Assembly: GCA_026984135.1 (NCBI GenBank)
Contig: JALSSR010000251.1
Location: 1 to 34,017, forward strand
Source of the DNA: Bacteroidales bacterium
GTDB taxonomy: Bacteria > Bacteroidota > Bacteroidia > Bacteroidales > JAADJA01
Length of the DNA stretch: 34,017 nt
Direction: 5' to 3'
Below the pieces are notes generated by a model. It was given only the letters and a program-made list of their open reading frames with translations, did not search any database and was not told the DNA's origin. Made by a program: the position numbers and the translations under genes. Every line of letters starts with the position of its first letter. Position 1 is the stretch's first letter. Below, piece after piece: positions 1-7,016 of this stretch.

Positions 1-376
1 CATAAAACTTTAATCCTGAAGAGAAATTTGTTCCGATTAGTAAATTGTCGCCTGGATTTGACATATAGGTATTTGAACCGCTGCGTGACCAAAGATTTCC
101 GTAAGACAGTTCGGTCCAGCTTGGTGATGAAGATGTACCTGCATTATACTTAAAGCTGTTTGAGCCGGTATCATAATAGAGTAATCCCGTTGCGGGAGAG
201 GAAGGGGCACTTGACAATCGGGGTACCAGCATCCCGAGAGAAGTGGAATAAACATCCAATACTGCCGAAGCGTCGGCTGTGTGTGAAACATCGCTGATAC
301 TGATGTTTTGAGCATTTGCTATTCCAAAGGAAAAGATTAATGCTGCAATCGCTGAGAGTAATTTTGTACTTTTCAT
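1..376 (-). CDS. Secreted tail-fibre-like surface protein, N-terminal part
   Basis: The gene runs off the left edge of the window, so only about 125 N-terminal residues are visible. Reading starts at ATG 374-376. Residues 1 to about 22 form a clear signal peptide (basic MKSTK, hydrophobic core, then ANAQ). Next comes a stretch of the type DASAVLDVYSTSLGMLVPRL followed by PATGLLYYDTGSNSFKY. This N-terminal motif is common in secreted Bacteroidota proteins often labelled tail-fibre or collagen-like, where a short beta-rich head is followed by repeats. The protein probably acts at the cell surface or outside the cell. The specific function is unknown, and the C-terminal part, where a T9SS sorting domain might lie, is missing. 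It is transcribed alone from a good promoter at 427-457. Confidence 0.75.
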   Translation of the reverse strand, partial: MKSTKLLSAIAALIFSFGIANAQNISISDVSHTADASAVLDVYSTSLGMLVPRLSSAPSSPATGLLYYDTGSNSFKYNAGTSSSPSWTELSYGNLWSRSGSNTYMSNPGDNLLIGTNFSSGLKFY

Positions 377-426
377 AACATTGTTTTTTAAATTAATGAA
401 TAAGGCGTTTTTTAAAGTGTTTGATG

Positions 427-457
427 CAAAAGTATGTTATGAAAAAAGCGATTGCAA
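427..457 (-). promoter_or_regulatory. Bacteroidota-type promoter for the tail-fibre-like gene
   Basis: On the minus strand a -7 box TACTTTTG (427-434) lies 20 bases downstream of a TTG -33 element (455-457). This matches the Bacteroidota housekeeping consensus TTTG-N(19-21)-TAnnTTTG. Transcription should start near 420, leaving a leader of about 45 bases before the ATG at 376. Confidence 0.6.
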
Positions 458-746
458 GTCACAATTAGTTATCGGTGGGATTGAATGAGGGAACGGTGGA
501 ATTGAATTATTGCGGAGTAAAGGTGATGGGTACAAATGTTTCTGTTTCTTCCGGCAAAAGTTTGCAAAACCTGTTTTTAATTCTCTTAATTTCTTAATGG
601 TTCAAATTTACATTTTTAGTTCCGACCGGTCTTTATTTGGATTGAGATTGTGCTTTATATTTGTCTGCTCAAAGTTCCGTGTAGCTAACAGTGGTTGATT
701 TTGACTGTTGTTTTCATCTGCTCGGTAGAGGGAGTAAGATGAAGTT
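458..746. other. Intergenic stretch without a recognisable gene
   Basis: This is the gap between the response regulator that ends at 747 and the promoter of the tail-fibre-like gene. I see no convincing gene, RNA or strong hairpin with a T-tract. A 62-codon open frame on the plus strand (510-698) looks random in composition and has no recognisable start region. Confidence 0.4.
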
Positions 747-1487
747 TTATCCTAAACTCTGCAAAGCATTGATAAAGTCCTCTTTGCGTCGGCGGGAGAC
801 TTCAAGTTCACTTCCGTCTTCCATAATTACATATCCTCCTTCACCTTTATTGTACTTTTGAAGATAATTCAGATTTATGAGATGTGACTTATGTATTCTG
901 AAAAAATTAAACGGTGTCAGCATTTCATCAAAGTCCTTTAGTGTTTTGGAAACGATATGTTTCTTGCCGTCATTCAGATAGATGTTGGTATAGTTATTAT
1001 CCGATTCACATCTTATAATGTCTTTTATGTTTACGAAATTGATTCCGTCGAGTGTCGGGAGGGCGATTTTTTCAAAGTTGTTACGATTATTTAGCAGCAC
1101 CTCAAGCTTTCTGTTTATTTCCGATATTCTGTCATCGTCTTTCAGTCTTGAGCAGGCTTCAAGAAGCATTTCCGGTTCAACGGGTTTAAGCAGATAGTCA
1201 ATGGCACTGAATTTAAACGCCTGTATTGCGAACCGGTCAAAAGCCGAAGCAAAAATTATTTTAAAATCTATTTCTCCTATCTGTTCCAAAAGGTCAAAAC
1301 CGGTACCATCCGGCATTTGAACATCCAGAAAAACAATATCGGGCGAAAACTCCTCAATAACTTCAATGCCTTCTTTAACGCAACCGGCCTCAGCAATAAC
1401 TTTAATATTGCCGCAATGTTTTTCGATTAAATTTTTTAAAGCGTTTCTTGCTTTGCTTTCATCATCAATTATTACTGCTTTGAACAT
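747..1487 (-). CDS. LytTR-family response regulator
   Basis: This is a two-component output protein, cytoplasmic and DNA-binding, of 246 residues. The receiver domain (about 1-120) begins MFKAVIIDDE, with the acidic pair D8-D9, the phospho-acceptor D55 in VFLDVQMP and the conserved Lys in YLLKPVE. A LytTR DNA-binding domain (about 145-244) follows, with the typical IIRCESDNNYTNIYL and RIHKSHLINLNYL segments. I chose ATG 1487 because it starts exactly at the receiver fold; the longer reading would need a TTG at 1511. The gene lies 65 bases behind the TPR kinase gene on the same strand, so the two form a LytS/LytR-like pair. The target genes are not visible; the divergently transcribed surface protein at 3729 is a possible target by position only. 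Confidence 0.92.
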   Translation of the reverse strand: MFKAVIIDDESKARNALKNLIEKHCGNIKVIAEAGCVKEGIEVIEEFSPDIVFLDVQMPDGTGFDLLEQIGEIDFKIIFASAFDRFAIQAFKFSAIDYLLKPVEPEMLLEACSRLKDDDRISEINRKLEVLLNNRNNFEKIALPTLDGINFVNIKDIIRCESDNNYTNIYLNDGKKHIVSKTLKDFDEMLTPFNFFRIHKSHLINLNYLQKYNKGEGGYVIMEDGSELEVSRRRKEDFINALQSLG

Positions 1488-1508
1488 ATCTGTAACTTTG
1501 GAAAGGTG

Positions 1509-1516
1509 CAAAAATA
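1509..1516 (-). promoter_or_regulatory. Possible internal -7 box before the LytTR regulator
   Basis: TATTTTTG on the minus strand fits TAnnTTTG and would start transcription about 15-20 bases before ATG 1487. No TTTG element sits at the usual distance, so this may be a weak internal promoter or chance in AT-rich DNA. Confidence 0.25.
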
Positions 1517-1552
1517 CAATATTAATTAATGTAAAATATTCTTTTTCCGTCC

Positions 1553-3496
1553 CTATTCCTCTTCGTATGGGATTCGTATCTCAACTCTGGTGCCTGCAGC
1601 TTTGCCGTTTTCCGTTTTTTTATCAATAAATGTAAAAGAAATATTATTTCCGTATTTCTCATCCAGGATATCCAGTCTCTCTTTCGTAACCTGCATCCCG
1701 AGAGATTTATGCTTTTTCGTACCCGCTATTTTCTTTTTCTGCATAGCCTTTTCTCTTCCTATTCCGTCATCTTCCACAGAGCAAAGTATAATATTATCAT
1801 ACTTTTTTATTTCCACAAAAATATTTCCTTTTTCTTCTTTTGCCCCTATGCCGTGTATTATGGCATTTTCCACAAACGGCTGGATGAGCATCGGCGGGAT
1901 AAAAGTATATTCGGTATCAATATCATCGTTAATATTGATTTTGAAATCAAATTTATTATCAAAACGCAGTTGCTCAAGCTCCATATACAATTGCAGTGTA
2001 TTGATTTCATCCTCAACAGGTATCATCGTCTCTCTTGAGTTGTTAAGAATATAGCGCATTAATCTGGCGAATTTGGACAGGAAAAGTTGAGCCGAATCGG
2101 GATTGTTATCGGTTATGAAACTGTTTATGGAGTTCAACGAATTAAAAATAAAGTGGGGATTCATTTGTGTACGCAACAACCTTTGTTCAATCTCAATATT
2201 TTTTTTCTCAAGTTCCATCCGGAAGTGTTTTTGCCGTAATTTGTAGCGATTGAAAAGCAGCCACGAAACAATTATCAGTACAAGTGACGATGCTATAATA
2301 AAATAGAAGCGTGTCTGTTGTTTTTCTATTTTAAGACTTTTAATAACAATCTCTTTTTCTTTTTTATCAAGTTCGTATTTAGTTTCCATTTCGGTAATTT
2401 CGCGCCTGCTGTCCCTGTTGTAGATTGTATCCTTAACAGCAATATATTTTTTGTAATAGTCAAGAGCATTCCGGTAATCTTTAATTTTAGTATAAAAATC
2501 GGAAAGGGCGTTGTAAACATCTTTCTTGAGAGTTGCATCTTCGAGTGAACCTGCGATTTTTTCTGCTTCGGTAAGGTTTTTGCCTGCTTCTGACATTTTA
2601 CCTGCTCCGGTATATACTTTTCCAAGATAAAGATGGGCTTCGGCTAATTTTGCACCGTTGCCAAGTTCCGAAGCTATAGCAACGGCTTTCTTGAAACTTA
2701 CGGTTGCTTTTGTAAGCTCATTCAGCGTCATAAAAATTTTACCTTCGTTTATCAACGTATTGTAAACGCCTTTGCTGTCACCTATTTTATTGCTGACATT
2801 CAGCGATTTATCCAAATAATTAATAGCCTCGTCATACTTCCCCGATTTTTGATAAACGACTCCAATATTTTGCAAAATTATCCCTATGTAGGTGCTGTCT
2901 TTGATTTTTTCTGCAAGTTTCAAAGCATCCTTGTAATAAGATAGGGCAGGCTCATACTTCCTCCAGTCTTCATAAACCGAACCGATATTATTCATTGCAA
3001 AACACAGCCCGAAATCATCGGAAGTTTGTTTTGCCACTTCTATAGAATTCTCGTACTGCTCAATAGCCTTCTTATATTTTCCCGTATTATGATAAACAAT
3101 GCCGAGGTTGTTATAGACATATCCGATAGCAACGGTATCCTTTATTTTTTTGAAAATTCTAAGTGAAGTCAAATAGTTCACCAGTGCTTTCGATGCGTTT
3201 CCCATTTCGTCGTAAACATTACCGAGCATCAGATTTGCACGTGCCACTCCGCGTTCATTGCCGGTAATGCGAGAATAGTTTAGGGCGGATTTGGCATATT
3301 TCAAACTCGAATCAATATCAACCCTTAAATAGTTGTAAGACAGACCGATCATTGCCCTGATCTTTTCTTCACCTTCCGAAATCGTCAGCTTTTTTTTAAG
3401 GGAGTCTATCTCCTTGTTAGATGCAGTGACGGTTTGCGTAAAAATCATAACTGCCATTGCAAGTCCGCTATATATTAAAAACCGTTGAACAGACAT
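1553..3496 (-). CDS. TPR sensor histidine kinase, LytS/His_kinase (PF06580) type
   Basis: This is a membrane sensor kinase of 647 residues. It has a signal-like N-terminus (about 1-25), then a series of tetratricopeptide repeats (about 40-350) with repeated blocks such as GYVYNNLGIVYHNTGKYKKA, and a short coiled coil. One transmembrane helix follows at about 397-416. The kinase core begins at QMNPHFIFNSLNSI, with the phospho-accepting His at residue 448, and ends in an ATPase domain with the N-box PFVENAIIHG and the G-box DDGIGR. The TPR part is predicted to lie in the periplasm and the kinase part in the cytoplasm. The family normally signals to LytTR regulators, and such a gene follows directly. 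The TPR region probably senses a protein or peptide partner, but no ligand can be named. Confidence 0.93.
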   Translation of the reverse strand: MSVQRFLIYSGLAMAVMIFTQTVTASNKEIDSLKKKLTISEGEEKIRAMIGLSYNYLRVDIDSSLKYAKSALNYSRITGNERGVARANLMLGNVYDEMGNASKALVNYLTSLRIFKKIKDTVAIGYVYNNLGIVYHNTGKYKKAIEQYENSIEVAKQTSDDFGLCFAMNNIGSVYEDWRKYEPALSYYKDALKLAEKIKDSTYIGIILQNIGVVYQKSGKYDEAINYLDKSLNVSNKIGDSKGVYNTLINEGKIFMTLNELTKATVSFKKAVAIASELGNGAKLAEAHLYLGKVYTGAGKMSEAGKNLTEAEKIAGSLEDATLKKDVYNALSDFYTKIKDYRNALDYYKKYIAVKDTIYNRDSRREITEMETKYELDKKEKEIVIKSLKIEKQQTRFYFIIASSLVLIIVSWLLFNRYKLRQKHFRMELEKKNIEIEQRLLRTQMNPHFIFNSLNSINSFITDNNPDSAQLFLSKFARLMRYILNNSRETMIPVEDEINTLQLYMELEQLRFDNKFDFKININDDIDTEYTFIPPMLIQPFVENAIIHGIGAKEEKGNIFVEIKKYDNIILCSVEDDGIGREKAMQKKKIAGTKKHKSLGMQVTKERLDILDEKYGNNISFTFIDKKTENGKAAGTRVEIRIPYEEE

Positions 3497-3636
3497 AAAA
3501 ACCCGAGTAAGTTTTGAACGGGCTAAAATACAATAAAAAGTTTTACCGTTAACTAAATTAATACCACCTTTTATGATGAAATACCTGCCGTTAACTAATT
3601 GTTGTTTTTCGGAGCGGGATATGATTACTATTTTTG

Positions 3637-3669
3637 TTTGATTTTTATTATTTGGTATAATTAAATTTG
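3637..3669 (+). promoter_or_regulatory. Bacteroidota-type promoter for the 951-residue surface protein
   Basis: TTTG (3637-3640), 21 bases, then TAAATTTG (3662-3669) match the phylum consensus closely. The predicted start near 3676 leaves about 53 bases of AT-rich leader before ATG 3729. The promoter sits in the 232-base gap between this gene and the divergent TPR kinase gene. Confidence 0.5.
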
Positions 3670-3728
3670 TTGTAATTTTACGAAAGTAAAGAAACCTGAT
3701 TTTAATAGTTTTAATTAAAAATATAATT

Positions 3729-6584
3729 ATGAACTCTCCCGTATTATATAACTGTAATAAAGGATTGATAATAATCCTTATATTGTTTGCATCATCACAA
3801 AGTGGTTTTTCGCAAGGTCTTACATCCTCAATCGGTGACAGGGAAAACTTGGGTATTTATGGCGGGCCGGCAGATGATATTTCATTTTCCGGTATCAATA
3901 ATCGTGTTTTTGCCGCTGTTAAAACTCCGGCCACCTTGTTTTATTCGGATGATACCTGCAAAACCTGGAAATCGGCATTTCCTTTCGATTCATTGGAGTA
4001 CGATTTTGGTGTCAGAGGTTGGGGGGGAGGATGTACACGAGTTTTAACCAATCAAAAGTGCTGGGTCGCTGCTATGACCGGAAACTTATTGCCCGACTTG
4101 TCGGCGAGTGTCATCAGTTTTGATAATGGAAATACTTTTCAAACCGCCGTTGATCCCTTTTTGCTGAGCACAATAGGTCAGATGTCGGACAGAGTTACGG
4201 CGATCGGATTGAGTGACCATTATCTTTATTCCGCTTTTGGTAATTTGCTTGTCAGGCAGAATGATACTACCTCATTCAACAGCAATGCGGTACTTTTGAA
4301 TATTGATACTCTGTTTGGTGTATCTCCGGGTTCGGCAATAGGTTGGATAGCGGTTTCAAATGATATATCGGGTTATCCTGTCTATTTTGTCGTTGATGAC
4401 CCCTCGGGGGAAAACAAACTGTTTAAATATTGGGGTGGTGTAATTTTTGAACTTACAGGCTTTCCTCAGGATGTTTATCCTGAAAATGTATTTACGCATC
4501 CCGTTAAAATTACCGGAGATACGGTTTTTGTAAGTGCAAGAAATGTTTTCAATGGTGAGACTTTTCTGTTTCGTTCACTTTTTGGCGGTTTCGTGTGGGA
4601 TAATATTACACCTCAATTTACTTCCAATATGATTAGTGATGCCGATTTTAGTCCGGATTGGATTCCTGTAATGCCAATAAGCGACGGGCTAAGAATTTCA
4701 TTACCAGGTGGTGTTATATCGGATGATTTGGGAGATACCTGGTTGGGACCCGGAATGAATATTATTGATTATCCGGTATCTTCTCATCCCGTTGACCCGA
4801 ATATCATACTTGGCTCCAATAAAACCGGTATTGCAGTGAGCTTTTCGGGAATCGGAGGTGTTTTTCAGAATGAGACCGACATAGGTTTTGAGAATATACG
4901 TGTAAACGATTTTGCTACCGACGGTGCAACGGTTTATTATGTTGCTACGGATGCCGGACTTGCATACACGAGCGAGTATTTTAATCCGGGAATTACCGGT
5001 TATGTCCAATGGATAATACCAAACGGTGAGTTTCCGGTTGCTTCGGTGGGAGGTGAATTTGATTTCACTGCCGTTGCCGTTGATCCTTTCAATAGCGATC
5101 ATGTTATCTGCGGAAATCCAAACGGCTTTTTTACTACGTTTAACGGAGCGGCTGATTTCCAAAATACAACTCCGGCAAACTGGAATCAAAATGTTCATTT
5201 TGACGGCTTTGTGACAGACATACAGTTTGTTACATCGAACATTGTAATAGCTTGTTCGGGGATGAAATTTAAAAATGACATACAGCTGCCCACTATCCCC
5301 ACAGGTAATATATGGAAGTCAACAGACGGGGGAAGTACCTGGTTTCTTGTGACCCCTATGGCTCCCGATGAATTTGAGATGGGCAACACTATTGCCGTTG
5401 TTGACAACGGAGGGCAAACAATGCTATATTGCGGAAGCGGATACGACAACGGGAACGGTAACACTGTTGACGGTGCAGTTTGGGAGTCGGCGGATATGGG
5501 CGACAACTGGATAAAAATCACGGATGCACCCGTTTTCGGGCAACCGAATCCCCTTCCTGTTTATGATATTGATGCAAATCCTGCTAATCCAATGCAACTT
5601 TACCTTTCCGCAAAAAATATTTTTACACGGTATGATATAGGTAACAATCTGTTTTTCTTTGCGGATGTCCCGTACAACACAGGGATTTTTACATCGGCAC
5701 TGATTGATCCCGCATTTCCCGATTCCATTATTGTAACCGCAGGCCGTAATATCTACAAATACAATTCAATAATTGATGATGCCGATCAGAAATTCAAAGG
5801 ATATCCGGGTGAGCTTTTCATATCTTCGTCGTTCGGTTCTGTTTTAGGCGGTTCAAATACGGGGGCGGGAAAAATAACCGAGGCAACAACATATCTGTTG
5901 GATATAAAAGCATTTTTGGAAGGACCTTTTAACGGTACGGATATGAACACCACTTTGAATAGTAACGGATATTTGCCATTAAGTCAGCCTTTCAATCAAC
6001 CGCCCTGGAACTATAACGGAACGGAAAGCGTTACCTCAATTCCTTCATCCGATGTTGTGGACTGGGTATTGATAGAGTTGCGGAAAACAACCGGAGATTC
6101 GACAACAGCAACTGAAAAGGCCCGATTCGACAGGATGGCTGCTTTTCTGATGAAGGATGGAACCATTGTGGATGACGACGGAACAACAAATCCCAGATTC
6201 AGTATAATATTGAATACGACAAAAGGCTCGGATAAAATCCATGCAGTTGTATATTCTCCAGGTCATGTTGAGGAGAGGACAGCAACGGAAATGTCATCTT
6301 CAAAATCAAGCACATTTGCCTACGACTTTACAACAAGCGGAGATCAGGTTTACGGAGGTAGAGATGCTCATAAAGAGCTGACTGCAGGTGTTTGGGGAAT
6401 GATCAGCGGGGATGGTGACGGAAACGGACAGGTTGACAATGATGATAAAAACAATGTCTGGTTTCCGCAAAAAGGATCATCAGGATATTACTTCGGAGAT
6501 TTTAACAGAGACGGAACCGTTGATGCTACAGACCTTGATGACTACTGGAAACCCAATGCCGGAAGGGGAGGAGCGGATAAGTGA
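3729..6584 (+). CDS. Large secreted beta-propeller protein with dockerin-like C-terminus
   Basis: The protein has 951 residues. The signal peptide spans about 1-28 (hydrophobic LIIILILFASSQSG then FSQ). The main part (about 30-690) contains repeated BNR/Asp-box-like turns such as SDDTCKTW, SDDLGDTW, STDGGSTW and SADMGDNW, the mark of sialidase/VPS10-type beta-propellers. I see no sialidase catalytic set, so a binding or scaffold role is more likely than hydrolysis. The last 240 residues are a module common at the ends of large Bacteroidota surface proteins (LEGPFNG, QPFNQPPWNYNGTESV, VVDWVLIELR). It finishes with two Ca-binding dockerin-like loops, DGDGNGQVDNDD (about 893-910) and DFNRDGTVDATD (about 924-940). 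No standard T9SS type A sorting domain follows, so its surface attachment is unclear. It is a single-gene unit, divergent from the LytS/LytR pair. Confidence 0.85.
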   Translation: MNSPVLYNCNKGLIIILILFASSQSGFSQGLTSSIGDRENLGIYGGPADDISFSGINNRVFAAVKTPATLFYSDDTCKTWKSAFPFDSLEYDFGVRGWGGGCTRVLTNQKCWVAAMTGNLLPDLSASVISFDNGNTFQTAVDPFLLSTIGQMSDRVTAIGLSDHYLYSAFGNLLVRQNDTTSFNSNAVLLNIDTLFGVSPGSAIGWIAVSNDISGYPVYFVVDDPSGENKLFKYWGGVIFELTGFPQDVYPENVFTHPVKITGDTVFVSARNVFNGETFLFRSLFGGFVWDNITPQFTSNMISDADFSPDWIPVMPISDGLRISLPGGVISDDLGDTWLGPGMNIIDYPVSSHPVDPNIILGSNKTGIAVSFSGIGGVFQNETDIGFENIRVNDFATDGATVYYVATDAGLAYTSEYFNPGITGYVQWIIPNGEFPVASVGGEFDFTAVAVDPFNSDHVICGNPNGFFTTFNGAADFQNTTPANWNQNVHFDGFVTDIQFVTSNIVIACSGMKFKNDIQLPTIPTGNIWKSTDGGSTWFLVTPMAPDEFEMGNTIAVVDNGGQTMLYCGSGYDNGNGNTVDGAVWESADMGDNWIKITDAPVFGQPNPLPVYDIDANPANPMQLYLSAKNIFTRYDIGNNLFFFADVPYNTGIFTSALIDPAFPDSIIVTAGRNIYKYNSIIDDADQKFKGYPGELFISSSFGSVLGGSNTGAGKITEATTYLLDIKAFLEGPFNGTDMNTTLNSNGYLPLSQPFNQPPWNYNGTESVTSIPSSDVVDWVLIELRKTTGDSTTATEKARFDRMAAFLMKDGTIVDDDGTTNPRFSIILNTTKGSDKIHAVVYSPGHVEERTATEMSSSKSSTFAYDFTTSGDQVYGGRDAHKELTAGVWGMISGDGDGNGQVDNDDKNNVWFPQKGSSGYYFGDFNRDGTVDATDLDDYWKPNAGRGGADK

Positions 6585-6897
6585 TTCTTAAATGACAAGA
6601 ATTGTATGCAAAACCCTGAATATGTAATACAAGATAGTTTTGCTTCAAAATACATTGTCAATAACTAAAATGAAAATTTGTGTGCCGCGATGAAAATTTT
6701 TATAGGAAATTTACTGAAATATATGTTATCCTTACTCTGTATTGTAGCTGTTTCAATGGTTTGGCATAAGTCAATATAAAATCCATTTCAGTATAAATAA
6801 TTATTAAATAATTGTTAATAAATCACATTTCCATAGGTTACCTTTTTTGGTTTCAGTCACATAGCAATTTTTCAACATTGATTTGTTTATAACTGTA
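6585..6897. other. AT-rich intergenic stretch, no gene seen
   Basis: This is the first 310 bases of the gap before nrdJ. I see no RNA gene, no adenosylcobalamin riboswitch core and no strong terminator. A weak 6-bp inverted repeat (ATTCTT / AAGAAT) at the stop codon of the upstream gene lacks a T-tract. Confidence 0.35.
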
Positions 6898-6930
6898 TTT
6901 GCAATTACCGATTAAGGTGTTGTATTTTCG
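6898..6930 (+). promoter_or_regulatory. Probable promoter of nrdJ
   Basis: TTTG (6898-6901), 21 bases, then TATTTTCG (6923-6930) differ from the consensus at one base of the -7 box. Transcription would start near 6937, giving a leader of about 80 bases that contains the inverted repeat at 6956-6975. Confidence 0.4.
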
Positions 6931-6955
6931 TGCTGCATTTAATTATGCGCCTTGG

Positions 6956-6975
6956 CTTAGTTAAGTCACACTAAG
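6956..6975. repeat. Inverted repeat in the nrdJ leader
   Basis: CTTAGT (6956-6961) and ACTAAG (6970-6975) are perfect inverted half-sites separated by 8 bases. The repeat lies between the predicted transcription start and the start codon. It could be a protein-binding site or a small leader hairpin. It does not resemble the NrdR box as I know it. Confidence 0.35.
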
Positions 6976-7016
6976 TTAGAATATTACAAATAGTAATCAC
7001 CGATAATTTGAAGAAA

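Noticed and set aside
510-698. 62-codon frame on the plus strand in the gap before the LytTR regulator
   Set aside because: The composition looks random, with scattered Cys/Phe and no recognisable family, and there is no promoter or start context. It is kept only as part of an empty gap.
4701-5198. 165-codon open frame opposite the beta-propeller gene
   Set aside because: It is antisense to a well-supported gene, with no family signature and no promoter.
6584-6602. Terminator after the beta-propeller gene
   Set aside because: The 6-bp ATTCTT/AAGAAT hairpin is AT-rich and not followed by a T-tract.
6585-7016. Adenosylcobalamin riboswitch before the B12-dependent reductase
   Set aside because: I looked for the conserved B12-box core and the supporting stems and saw none; the leader is only about 80 bases, too short for the class.
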